Assembly (NCBI GenBank): GCA_000223255.2
Contig: AFUT01000008.1
Coordinates: forward strand, 186,001-250,000
Source: Streptococcus infantis SK970
Lineage (GTDB): Bacteria > Bacillota > Bacilli > Lactobacillales > Streptococcaceae
Direction of reading: 5' to 3'
Length of the DNA: 64,000 bases
Shown here piece by piece: positions 1 to 9,500 of this stretch. Below the pieces are notes generated by a model. It did no database searches, was not told the origin of the DNA, and saw only the letters and a list, made by a program, of their open reading frames with translations. Positions within the stretch are counted from its first letter, which is position 1, and each line of letters starts with the position of its first letter. A program made the translations under genes and the position numbers.

Positions 1-1363
1 TTGATTTTGCATAATTCAATAATAGAGTGTGCCTAGTGGAACCATCCGCTGTATCTGTCCACTGACCTAGTCCTAAGCCTCGATGGAGAATATTTGGGTA
101 TCTTCCGTTATAAATAGCGGGTCCTCCAATAGCTAACCAGGACTCATCATCCCAGGAAGAAGAATCAGCCCCTACTGGTGGGTTAAGGTAATCTCCTTCA
201 GCACGTTTAGGATTGATATTACTTTCTGTTGCAAAATTTCCAAGCATGGCTGCCAAACCATTATCTGTCAGCCCTGGTACCTTTTGCTTCAAGTAGTCTT
301 TTATCGCTCGTGATTTTTGTCCTAAATCACCATCAAGTGTAGTAATGACTGAGGTTGTCTGATTGTACGTGACAGATTGAAAGTAAAAGCCTGGATTGAC
401 TGATGTCCACTTTTCTTTCTTATCCTTTGTCTCTTTTTCCTCCAGTTTTTGATACTGAATGACCTGGTAACCATTTGCCGTTACCTTCCCAACCTCGTCT
501 CCAGCTTTGACCTGATCACCGTCAGAAACACGGATATTTCCTACCTCTTCATAAGTAAAGATGGCTTTATCTGTTTTGATGGATACAGTAGTATCATCTG
601 TCACACTGACTTGACCGTCAATAGGAGCTCTTAGAGCTTGTCCTGTTGAAGCTTTTAGTTGTGTTTTCTCATAGATTTCACTCTTAGAGGTATAACCAAA
701 CCGCTTCAGGATAACTAAAGGGGCTTGATAAGAAGGATCGTCCTCCTGGTAAAAAGGGTTAGCTAGTTCTTGATAAGAGGGGTATCGACCAACCTCTTTA
801 GTCAACTCCTCTAGCTCTTTATACTCTTCCAGCTCGCTATCACTCAACTTAGCCCACTTTAGTTCTGATGAGGGGCCATATAAGTCAACCATCTTTTTCA
901 AGTTGTGAGGGTCATCATTCAAATGATTCCAAAGATCATTCAAGGCATCAGAATAGTGATTAAAACCTAACGCCCCAGCCCATTCACCACCAGTCCCCTC
1001 ATTCCAGTTACTTTCTGGTTTCCAATCGCTACCGTAGCGAAAGTTCATGAAAAAGATCATGTCATCGATGTTTGTCCAATAGTCTACCTTATCATTGGAC
1101 TTCTCTCGATCTCGTTTACTGATTTGAAGCCAGGATTTGTTCAAGTCAAATTCATTTTGTTGGACTGGACCACTTCCTCCAAAAACAGACATAAATATCC
1201 CAAATACTGCAAAGATGAGAAACATTAAGAAATAGGACTTGACAGCTAAAGGATTTGTTAAAATCGAACGTAGTATTTTTGACGAAAACTTTAAGACTTT
1301 TCCTGTACGTTTTGATGCCTTCCCAAACTTTGAACGTCCCAGTCGCTTTTTGGCATGTTTCAT
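1..1363 (-). CDS. Membrane-anchored conjugation cell-wall hydrolase (partial)
   Basis: The reading frame opens at ATG 1363 and stays open to the left window edge, so the C-terminus is missing. The protein has a basic N-terminus, one membrane segment at about residues 38-58, and an extracellular part. Near residues 265-320 is a beta-rich stretch resembling a degenerate M23 fold without an obvious HxH motif. From about residue 345 comes a segment like phage-tail-type lysozyme domains (GLAAMLGNFATESNINP, then GLGLGQWT). In Gram-positive ICEs such proteins (VirB1 or Orf14-like, often with a distal CHAP domain) open peptidoglycan for the transfer channel. Its start overlaps the stop of the upstream gene (ATGA), which suggests translational coupling. 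The role is inferred from motifs and context; the CHAP domain would lie outside the window. Confidence 0.75.
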   Translation of the reverse strand, partial: MKHAKKRLGRSKFGKASKRTGKVLKFSSKILRSILTNPLAVKSYFLMFLIFAVFGIFMSVFGGSGPVQQNEFDLNKSWLQISKRDREKSNDKVDYWTNIDDMIFFMNFRYGSDWKPESNWNEGTGGEWAGALGFNHYSDALNDLWNHLNDDPHNLKKMVDLYGPSSELKWAKLSDSELEEYKELEELTKEVGRYPSYQELANPFYQEDDPSYQAPLVILKRFGYTSKSEIYEKTQLKASTGQALRAPIDGQVSVTDDTTVSIKTDKAIFTYEEVGNIRVSDGDQVKAGDEVGKVTANGYQVIQYQKLEEKETKDKKEKWTSVNPGFYFQSVTYNQTTSVITTLDGDLGQKSRAIKDYLKQKVPGLTDNGLAAMLGNFATESNINPKRAEGDYLNPPVGADSSSWDDESWLAIGGPAIYNGRYPNILHRGLGLGQWTDTADGSTRHTLLLNYAKS

Positions 1364-1955
1364 TTTTTGCTGAGTTTTCCTTCCCAGGAGAACTCTTTTG
1401 GTGTTCGAGTATACCCTCGCCCTCTGATGAAATTATAGCTTCTATTGAGCTGGCCATAGCTATGATTGATTGAATACTTGGATAATTTTCCTACAGCATT
1501 TAACGCTCTTTTAGAGGCGTTTACCTGGTACTTAAATTGACGAATATTTTGCCTCGCCTGAACCCAGTCTCCAAGAATCTCATTATCTCTGACCGTTTTC
1601 TCAACGTCGTGTCTCACTTTCATTCGGGCGCTTTGTTTTGCACGTTTCTTCAGTCGGTTAGGGATATAACTGTCATCAGCCTTTTTAGCTCGTTTATAGA
1701 GCGTTGTGGCAATTTGTTTTTCCAACTTTGCTCGATCACGTTGTTGCTTAAAGAAAAGACCTCTAGCTGTTGCTTGAGGTCCTTTATGTAGTTTATAATT
1801 TTTGTTCGCTAAGCGATAATTCTTCTTAGCTTCTTTAAATGCAACTTTTGAGTCTAAACGTGCTTCTTTAGGATTTTTTCTGCATTCTGGGAGGATCCTT
1901 CTTTGATTCTCCGCTTACGCTCCTGTTTTAATTGATTGGGATCACTTTCAAACAA
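1360..1955 (-). CDS. Basic conjugation-operon protein, frameshifted as given
   Basis: A very basic, Lys/Arg-rich protein (about 198 aa if corrected) between virB4 and the hydrolase gene. The likely start is TTG 1955 (LFESDPNQLKQERKRR) with a strong GAGAGGTGA ribosome site; it begins 25 bp after virB4 ends. The N-terminal frame stops soon after a run of six A (plus strand T 1874-1879). One extra A gives a continuous frame into NPKEARLDSKVAFKEAKKNY and on to the end EGKLSKK. The stop overlaps the next start (ATGA). No catalytic motif is visible. Predicted coiled, nucleic-acid- or membrane-associated proteins sit at this position in Tn5252-like elements. The function is unknown. The break is more likely a sequence error than decay. 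Confidence 0.6.
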
Positions 1956-1980
1956 AAGAAATCACCTCTCTTTCTAATTT

Positions 1981-4335
1981 TTAACTATCCGTCGCAACCA
2001 ATTGATACAGTTTGGTATCTTTAGGGATAGGATTTTCAAATGGAACAATCGTATCTCCAGCCACAATCAAACCTGTACCTTTTGCTTTTGGTCGCAAGAC
2101 AAATCGCTCCAGTGAAGGTGTAAGAGGAATTACCTGCTCCAGGGCTTCTAGGTCTGTCCTCTTCAGCTTCAGGAGGGCTAAAAACTCACAGTTTGCGACT
2201 AGCTTTCTACCTTCCTCTGTAGATAAAACAGTCTCTGGGTTTTGTGTAATCCCTGTTGGAATAGCCCCGTACTTACGAATACGTGAGTATAGTTCTGTAA
2301 AGAAGGTTGCCTGGAGTTTATTCTTGAAGTAGAGCTGCAACTCATCAAAGTACAACCATGTAATGGTTTTACCTTGGTTATTGACTACCTGGTTCCAGAT
2401 AAAGTCCTGAATCACCAGGAGGGCAAATGGCTTCAATTTACCACTCAACTGCTTGAGATTGAAGATAATAAAGCGACTATTCATATTGACGTTTGTAGGG
2501 TGTGCAAAGATATCATTTGATCCAATAGTATAAGGTTCTGCCTTCAGCGCCAGATCCTTAGCAACTGCTTCAGGTTGACGTTCCAAAACGGCTTGCCAAT
2601 CCTTAAAGGTTGGTTTTTCAAATTCCTCATAGGTCTGTCTTGTTACACGGTCAATCATCGCAAATTCATCGTCTGATACTTCAGAGAATATATTCTCAAA
2701 CAAGGTTGATAAGAGGTTTGATTTTTGGCCAATCGGATCACTATCTTCTGCCTGCAGTTTGTCTTTATCAGGTAGATCCAATAAGTTGAAGTGATGTTGT
2801 GACCCAGGAGCGATTGTGATGATTTCAGCACCTAATTCTCGGCCAATATCACTGTATTCATCTTCAGGATCGACGATAATGGTATTATCTTCAGGGTAAC
2901 GTAGTTTGGTAGGAATAATCTCTCCTCCTTTAGCAAGAACAGACTTTCCTGATCCTGAATTCCCAAAAATACAACCTGAACCTGTATTCAAGTCTTTCTT
3001 ACGGTCAACTGTGATTGCGTTCTTAGATAGCTGATTCTGGCCATAATAAATTGCACGTGGACTGCTAGATCGAAGATCTACGTTGGTAAATGGGACTTGT
3101 GTGGCCAAGTTACTGGTAGTCATATCTCTCATAAAACGGCGTTTTACGTTGATAAATGGAATCCCAATCGGTAGAATCGTATTCAAGGATTCTTCCTGGT
3201 ACAAGTAACACTTATCCAGTTCTACCGTATTCTTACGGACAGATCGTTGAACCTGCTCAGTGTAGATATTCAACTCTTCCAGAGTGTCAGCCATGAAGAA
3301 AACTGTCATCACACCTGAAAACATTTTTTGGTCATTGTCCTGGAGTTCTTCAGTCCATTTCTCTGTTTCACGAGATGTCTCCACAGCCTTCCCACCAACA
3401 GCCAGGTCACTTCCATAGCCTTCTTTTGCGGCAGCCTTCTGACTTTTGATCATTTCCCTACGTACACTTGACTTAACTGTCTTGATTTTCTTCAGGGCAT
3501 CTGCAGTATCATAGGGCTTCGCATGCAGACTGATAGCCAGTTCAATTCCTGTATCCAGGATATTCTTAATCAGTTTGTCATTCAAGAAGGTAGGATATTG
3601 TCTAACATACATCACCCTTGCGAAACAATCATCAATTTTCATATGATCTTTTTCAAACTTCAGATAGTTTGGAGCTACAAAGTCCCTGGTAGATAATCCA
3701 GAAATAGCGATGTCTTCATAGTTAAAATCAATAAAACCTTCTCGCCTCAAGAGTTTTCGGAAGATAAGAAGACGATCTAATCCCTCTAACTCCTTAAAGG
3801 AGATTCCTAAGCCACTGTATTGACTTTCAATAACGCTGGCTGTATCATCAAGGATTCTTCTAGCTTGATGATCCTGGTCTGTTTGGGTAGTAATCGTCAG
3901 ATATTTTTCTACCTTGAAGGTATTTTGTTCCTGAGAAAAACGATCATTGATCATCGCATTGTATTCTTTACGATAATCGTCATATCCATCTCCAACTAAA
4001 TCATAGCGGATAGAAGATAAGCTATTGCTTTCTACCCTACGATTTAGGATCAATAGCTGCATATCATTGTCAATATCCAGAGAATTAAAAATATCAGCGT
4101 TTGTTTCAATGATATCAATTCGCTCATCATCTGTTGCAGTAATATAGCTTGTATCACCTAGGCGATAGGTCTTTGAGAATTGATCATTTGTAATTTTCAT
4201 GAGCCCATCAGGCATCAACCATTGATAATTAAGACTATTCTGTGTAGATGCCGTCATGGTACGTCTTAGACGTTTGGCCCGTTCCCGTTCTTCCTTAGAG
4301 AGTTTCAGGGTTTTCTTTCGGCCGAATAAATTCAT
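1981..4335 (-). CDS. virB4: VirB4-type conjugation ATPase
   Basis: The cytoplasmic ATPase that powers the type IV secretion channel (VirB4/TraE/PrgJ family). About 784 aa. Walker A is GNSGSGKS near residue 460; a Walker B-like stretch (TWLYFDELQLYF) lies near residue 660; the C-terminal part has RecA-like helicase features (ITQNPETVLST). An upstream ATG at 4359 is also in frame, but ATG 4335 (MNLFGRKK) is preceded by AAGGA at usable spacing and is preferred. It overlaps the prgI-like gene upstream by about 40 bp, which fits coupled translation in one conjugation operon. No break is visible. Family assignment is secure; partner assignments are by synteny with Gram-positive ICEs. Confidence 0.93.
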   Translation of the reverse strand: MNLFGRKKTLKLSKEERERAKRLRRTMTASTQNSLNYQWLMPDGLMKITNDQFSKTYRLGDTSYITATDDERIDIIETNADIFNSLDIDNDMQLLILNRRVESNSLSSIRYDLVGDGYDDYRKEYNAMINDRFSQEQNTFKVEKYLTITTQTDQDHQARRILDDTASVIESQYSGLGISFKELEGLDRLLIFRKLLRREGFIDFNYEDIAISGLSTRDFVAPNYLKFEKDHMKIDDCFARVMYVRQYPTFLNDKLIKNILDTGIELAISLHAKPYDTADALKKIKTVKSSVRREMIKSQKAAAKEGYGSDLAVGGKAVETSRETEKWTEELQDNDQKMFSGVMTVFFMADTLEELNIYTEQVQRSVRKNTVELDKCYLYQEESLNTILPIGIPFINVKRRFMRDMTTSNLATQVPFTNVDLRSSSPRAIYYGQNQLSKNAITVDRKKDLNTGSGCIFGNSGSGKSVLAKGGEIIPTKLRYPEDNTIIVDPEDEYSDIGRELGAEIITIAPGSQHHFNLLDLPDKDKLQAEDSDPIGQKSNLLSTLFENIFSEVSDDEFAMIDRVTRQTYEEFEKPTFKDWQAVLERQPEAVAKDLALKAEPYTIGSNDIFAHPTNVNMNSRFIIFNLKQLSGKLKPFALLVIQDFIWNQVVNNQGKTITWLYFDELQLYFKNKLQATFFTELYSRIRKYGAIPTGITQNPETVLSTEEGRKLVANCEFLALLKLKRTDLEALEQVIPLTPSLERFVLRPKAKGTGLIVAGDTIVPFENPIPKDTKLYQLVATDS

Positions 4336-4642
4336 TTCTTGTATATTCCTTTCTGTCATAATCTGTCTGATAAGAGCGTTCCTGCTTAGTCAAAAGGAAA
4401 CGGACCTCATCTTTAATTTTTTCATCAATATAACACCCGAAAATAACAAAAGGCGCTAATAATAAAATATCAACGCCATAAAGGATTATATCAGGTGCCT
4501 TCAGCCAATAGAGGATGGTGGTGACAACTACTGTCAATGCGATACCAAATAGTAGCACCAACTGTCTCAGTGTCATATACCCTAAAACTGGCCTTTCGTA
4601 GCTATCTAAAGCCTTTAAAAATTCACTGCCTAAACGTGTCAT
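4295..4642 (-). CDS. PrgI family conjugation membrane protein
   Basis: 115 aa with two adjacent hydrophobic segments at about residues 27-46 and 51-70, followed by a charged cytoplasmic tail (DEVRFLLTKQERSYQTDYDRKEY). Size, topology and position directly upstream of virB4 match PrgI-like proteins, which correspond to VirB3 and dock VirB4 at the membrane. The start codon overlaps the end of the upstream small membrane gene by 4 bp, and the 3' end overlaps virB4. No catalytic residues are expected. The assignment rests on topology and gene order. Confidence 0.75.
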   Translation of the reverse strand: MTRLGSEFLKALDSYERPVLGYMTLRQLVLLFGIALTVVVTTILYWLKAPDIILYGVDILLLAPFVIFGCYIDEKIKDEVRFLLTKQERSYQTDYDRKEYTRNEFIRPKENPETL

Positions 4643-4872
4643 TCTGTTCCTTTCTTCCAGTTATCTTTTCTAAAGAAAATAAATTCGCTCCCACATGCCA
4701 AAATAATACCACTTACGATAGCCAGCCAATCTGGCTGTAGAGCTCTACGGCACAAGTAATAGAAAAAGAGAGCCCTAAGTAAAAACAGTAGCCCCCAGAC
4801 TACTGTTTTTAAAATAACTCTCCAAATATTTCCTAGCACTTGCTGATTTTTCTGTGAGTGCTTTTTAACCAT
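4639..4872 (-). CDS. Small ICE membrane protein
   Basis: 77 aa, basic at both ends, with two hydrophobic segments (about residues 18-40 and 47-67). It lies in the conjugation operon between the VirB6-like and PrgI-like genes and overlaps the latter by 4 bp. A plausible ribosome site (GGAGGAGAAATG) precedes the start. I recognise no family motif. A structural or accessory role in the mating channel is inferred only from position. Confidence 0.6.
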   Translation of the reverse strand: MVKKHSQKNQQVLGNIWRVILKTVVWGLLFLLRALFFYYLCRRALQPDWLAIVSGIILACGSEFIFFRKDNWKKGTE

Positions 4873-4880
4873 TTCTCCTC

Positions 4881-5626
4881 CTAGTTCACCTGCATGATAT
4901 TCTTGGCCATACGTTGGCTGCCAAAGAGCATGACAATGTAAATAATTCCTTTAGCTATCGCAACTAAGGCAGTTATAAAAGCTCCAGTTTTCTCAACTGT
5001 CAATAGATCATTCGTGACAATAGCTGGGTAAAGCATGATCACAACCACTAGAATCAAGCCCTGAAGGACAGCAGCAGCATAGAGCTTAAAGAAACCGAGG
5101 CAGATCGGACGTAAGCTATCTACCATGTAACAAGCGACAATAATTTTAGCGATTCCCTTATACGTGTAAAGTGTAAAAGAGCGCAACAAGATCAACAACT
5201 TAGTCGATATCTGACCGACAAAATCAACAACCCCATAAATAATCTTAAAGAACCATTTTTCCATAGCACCTAAGCCTTTAAAATCTGGTGCCTCAGAACT
5301 GAAAGGATCTGTAGCATTTTTAGCTACTAACTTAATGATAACATTGAACAACCATGACAAGGCATCAAAAATTGCATCCACATAGAGGATTAAAAAAGGG
5401 CAATGGCATACTTGAGGATTTCTTCAATCCAAAGCTGAAAAGATAACTCCCCACCATTGCTTTTAAGATGCTGGTGCCAGTTCATGAGGTTGATCCCCAT
5501 AAAAAGGAGAAGAAGCAAAATGGCTACCTTCTCCATCGAACCCGAAATAGTTTCCATCAATTCATAAGCTGTCGCATTATAGTCTTTCAGACTCATGGTT
5601 AGTTGATCAAGTGTGGATTGGTTCAT
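4881..5626 (-). CDS. VirB6/TrbL-like channel protein, frameshifted as given
   Basis: Two adjacent frames, MNQSTLDQL... (ending KYAIALF) and a GTG-start frame beginning VDAIFDALSW, join into one 248-aa polytopic protein if one base is added to a six-base run (plus strand A 5392-5397). The junction then reads ALFLILYVDAIF through a hydrophobic helix. About five membrane segments in the joined product fit VirB6/TrbL-type inner-membrane channel subunits upstream of PrgI and VirB4. The start has a strong GGAGG site 8 bp away. The break is probably a homopolymer error. If real, channel assembly should fail. Family assignment is by topology and order. Confidence 0.65.
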
Positions 5627-5650
5627 AAAACCACCTCCTTTTTCTTCCTC

Positions 5651-5878
5651 TTACGAGCCAAGAGATTGAAGACCTGTTGCTAAAGCTGTAAAGAGGGCTT
5701 TTAGGACGGCACCAAGAAGAGCGCCTAAAATCAAACTTTGAATTCCTTTATCCTTCTTGTCATCCAATTCACGTTTGATTCCTACTGCTAAGTCCCAGGC
5801 ACCCCAAGCGGCCCAACCAATACCGATAATTCCACCGATATTCCCAATTTTGTTAATAAAATCTACAACTGCACTCAT
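5651..5878 (-). CDS. Small two-helix ICE membrane protein (Maff2-like)
   Basis: 75 aa, glycine/alanine-rich, with two hydrophobic helices (about residues 12-32 and 47-68) separated by a charged turn (KRELDDKKDKG). Size, composition and position immediately upstream of the VirB6-like gene resemble Maff2-type proteins and VirB2/TrbC-like pilins of Gram-positive elements. No cleavable signal peptide is clear. A channel or pilin-like role is inferred. Confidence 0.6.
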   Translation of the reverse strand: MSAVVDFINKIGNIGGIIGIGWAAWGAWDLAVGIKRELDDKKDKGIQSLILGALLGAVLKALFTALATGLQSLGS

Positions 5879-5906
5879 TATTTTTTCTCACTTTCTTTTA
5901 TAAAAA

Positions 5907-5938
5907 GGTACTAAGAAAGATTCCTAGTACCCACTTTG
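5907..5938 (-). terminator. Rho-independent terminator inside the ICE operon region
   Basis: On the minus strand GGTACTA (5925-5931) pairs with TAGTACC (5907-5913) around an 11-base loop and is followed by T6. It lies after the membrane gene at 5950-6420 and before the small-helix gene at 5651, so it would partly separate that gene from the type IV secretion core. Confidence 0.7.
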
Positions 5939-5949
5939 TTTATTTAATA

Positions 5950-6420
5950 CTATATTTCATCCGTTGGACGAAAAGTTAGAGAGAGGGCTGTAATTACAGC
6001 CAAGACAACGATAATAGTCGTTTCCCACCAGTGATAGATTGGAACACCTTCAGGCAATACCCAGTTAGTATACCAGGTTTCTATTTCGGATGGAATAGTA
6101 CCTTCTTTTGTCAGAAATGCCCAATAGCATACTACTAAAAATGAAACTACAATCTTAAACACAAACCAACCAATTGCTGTCGCAATCAAGCTCTTAATCA
6201 GATTAAAGATAAAGAGGAGAAACATGAGTGGAGTCGCAACCATCAAAACAGCAGCTCTCACAATCACACTCGGTAGGTTCTTTACTCCTGACCAGATGGC
6301 TTTCCCTAGCCAACGCAGGCCTTTTTTCCACTTCTTCTCTTCTTCAGTTTTGGTTACTTCTGATTTTGTTTTAGTTGGGGTATAGTATCTGTATCCACTT
6401 CTAGTCACATGTGCATCCAT
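5950..6420 (-). CDS. ICE membrane protein of unknown function
   Basis: About 156 aa. The hydrophilic N-terminus (MDAHVTRSGYRYYTPTK) is followed by a basic stretch and three to four hydrophobic segments (about 65-85, 90-112, 133-153). ATG 6420 is chosen over 6438 because GAAAGGA stands at good spacing. It has its own -10 element upstream (6467-6472) and a terminator downstream, so it can be expressed apart from the adhesin genes. I recognise no named family. Similar small membrane genes flank the transfer cores of Tn5252-like elements. Confidence 0.6.
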   Translation of the reverse strand: MDAHVTRSGYRYYTPTKTKSEVTKTEEEKKWKKGLRWLGKAIWSGVKNLPSVIVRAAVLMVATPLMFLLFIFNLIKSLIATAIGWFVFKIVVSFLVVCYWAFLTKEGTIPSEIETWYTNWVLPEGVPIYHWWETTIIVVLAVITALSLTFRPTDEI

Positions 6421-6443
6421 TTTCGTGTCCTTTCTCATCTCTC

Positions 6444-6489
6444 TTCCCCCTCTTTTTTATGGCTTCATTATACCATAGATGAGGGGGAA
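6444..6489 (-). promoter_or_regulatory. Promoter enclosed by a 9-bp inverted repeat
   Basis: Minus-strand TATAAT (6467-6472) preceded by TG at extended -10 spacing lies between perfect 9-bp arms, TTCCCCCTC (6444-6452) and GAGGGGGAA (6481-6489). It would drive the gene at 5950-6420. The arms could be a protein-binding site or an RNA stem ending read-through from the adhesin gene, which stops at 6502. No good -35 is visible. Confidence 0.5.
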
Positions 6490-6501
6490 TTTCTAGATGT
6501 T

Positions 6502-9500
6502 CTATTTTTTATACTTACGAAGACCTGCAAGACTCAATAATCCCAAAATCATTCCCACAACTGGAAGCATGCTTGCTGCTGATCCTGTATTTGGAAGTGA
6601 TGGTTGAGGATTTGGTTTTCCAGGTTCTTCAGGTTTTGGTGGAGTGTGGGTTGTTACCTTGGCAGTCATTTCTTGTCCATTTACAATGTTAACAAAAGTA
6701 TTCTCAACTTCTCCAGCCGCAATACGCTCAACTTCGATGTAGAAGTCTGCATCAAAAGTACCTTTAACTCCCAGAGAATTTAGGAAATCTTGATTGATAA
6801 CGTAAGACCATTGCCCACCTTTGGCATCCCACTTAACAGTCACAAGTTTCTTGATGAACTCTGAATTAGTATCTTGGTTGAACTCAAATGTAAAGGCATA
6901 AGAGCTACCTTTGGCAATCTTATCTCCTGCCTTAATCACTTTACCATCCTTAAGGATAACATCGTAAGGCAACGTTAGATCTTTTTCAGCAGTATATTCT
7001 GTTCCCTTAACGATACCCTTCCAATTACCAGTATATCGGTCATGCTTAGTATCAAGCTTGTCCACACCGTCATATTGGTACAACGTATGGTGTCTTTCTG
7101 GAATAGTTACACCATCAAGAAGGTACTGAATCAATTCACCTAGCTGGACTTCTTTGCCATCAAGAACTTTCTGACCTGTTTTATCAAGCGCATGTTTTTC
7201 TGGGTGTTTTGGTTTAGGTGGCTCTGGTGTACGAGTAATAACCTTGGCAGTCATTTCTTGTTTATTGACAATATTGATGAAAGTATTCTCAATCTTATCA
7301 CCAGTTTCAATACGCTCCGCCTCGATGTAGAAATCTGCATCAAAGGTTCCTTTTACTCCTAGAGAGTTTAGGAAGTCTTGATTGATAACGTAAGACCATT
7401 GCCCACCTTTGGCATCCCACTTAACAGTCACAAGTTTCTTGATAAACTCTGAATTGGTATCTTGGTTGAACTCAAATGTAAAGGCATAAGAGCTACCTTT
7501 AGCAATCTTATCTCCTGCCTTGATCACTTTACCATTCTTCAGGATAACATCGTATGGCAACGTTAGCTCTTTTTCTGCTGTGTATTCTGTACCCTTGATG
7601 ATACCCTTCCAATTACCAGTATAGCGGTCATGCTTAGTATCAAGCTTATCCAAACCGTCATATTGGTACAATGTATCATGTTTTTCTGGAACAGTTACTC
7701 CATCAAGAAGGTACTGAACAAAATCACCTAGCTGAACTTCTTTGCCATCAAGGACTTTCTTGCCAGTTCTATCAAGTACATGTTTTTCTGGCTTAACATT
7801 TGGAACTTCAACTGTTACAAGATTTGACTGATAACTATTACCAAAGTCAATTTGTTTAAAGTCATTCTTGACTTTCTCCCCTGCTTTAACCAGGAGTTTA
7901 GCTGGGAGATCAATCGTCACGTTTTTATTTTGTTTCACGTAGTTTTGGTAAAAACTCTTAGAATCCTTCGCTACCCAGAGATAGAACTCTCCTCTAGGTT
8001 GCAGGTTCAATTCCTTCAGGATTTTATTGATTGCATCGGTACGTCCTTTGTCTGAAAGCACGTGATGCATGTCAAACAAGCTTTTTACGTCGTTCCCAGC
8101 AGCAGTCATTTTGATATTACCTTGATAAACTGAGAATGCACCATCTTGAACATCATCCAGGATTCCAAACTTCTTACCAAGTGCTTGTGCTGAAGCAAGA
8201 GTTTTGGTGTATGGACTATAATCAGTCACCAATCGGAAGGTCACGTTGCGATCAAATGTTGTTGCACCGTTGATATCCTTACCAGAACGATCCAAAACAG
8301 CTTTGACTGGTTTTGGTGGTTTTGGTGTTTTGGTGGTAACAGTGTTTGAGTACACCTCGTATTTATTCACTAACACTTTATAAGTGTTGTCATAAAAACC
8401 TTTATCATAGATTGGCTTCCAGGTAATCACAGGAGCTGCTAGACGCTTCCCTTCGTAGGTTGCAGTAAAGGTGTAGGTATTCTTTCCTGCATCGTAAGCA
8501 ACGCCCCATCCTGCTTTCTCTGCAGCTGCCTTTGTAACGGCAACATCAGGAACTGCTCCAGCTTCGAGTGGATCAATGATGGTAATCTTGTCACCTTTTT
8601 TAAGGTTCGCATAAATATTGTCATGATGCAATGTATAAAGCTGAGTAGCATTTTTAGCTACTGTTTGACCGTTTGTATTGGTCTTATCTGTATCTGCTAC
8701 AGATTTGCGGACAACTGGCTTATACTGCAATTTGTAGCCGTGATAGCTTGCAGATAATTTCTGATTTTTGGTTTCAGAAAGAGTTTTAAGCGCCAAAGTT
8801 GGTTTTGCTGGATTCTTCGCTTTGACCAATTCAGCTGATACAGGTTCTGGCTTAACTGGTTTCACAGTTGTTTTTGTGATAGTTGCAGCAGCTGGAACTT
8901 CAACAACTGGCGTTACAACCTTCGTATTCAAAGCAAACCAGTAAGTTTGACCATTTGGATTATCTGGTCCATCCCATTGGATAAATTCGGTTGTGAAGGC
9001 TGTCCCTTTCTTGAAAACACCAAGTGCAGCGCCCTTGTATTGGTAAGGTGAGTCAGATGTATCCCAAAGATGCCCTACATCTTCTTGGCGGTTGTAGTCT
9101 TCAGCGTAAACATAACCATAATTCTTGTTATAGGTTACAGTTGAGCCGTTAATTTCAACATGAGTTCCGTTAATGGCTTTCGCACCTTCCCAACCAATAA
9201 TATTATGGTTGAGTGAGGAATAGGTCAGGGTTGCAGGAGTCTTTTCACTTGCTTGGAAGGCTACTTCTTTCCCATCCACATTGTAGTAGTAGGTATCCGT
9301 AACCAAGAAATTCATGTAGTCTGCTGCTCCACCAGCTCCATCATTACGAGCTACTACAAATCCTTCTGTTGGATCGTTCAGGACATAGACATCATTCAAT
9401 CCTGTCTTCCCTTGATTAAGAATCTCGAATTTTCGATGGATACGAGAAATATCATGCTTTTTACCATCTGCAGTTGAAACGGTCAAACCTTTCAGTTTAG

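Noticed and set aside
1870..1885. Programmed -1 frameshift in the ICE gene
   Set aside because: The run of six A does not fit a canonical slippery heptamer in frame, no strong downstream stem is evident, and many other genes here have the same kind of break.
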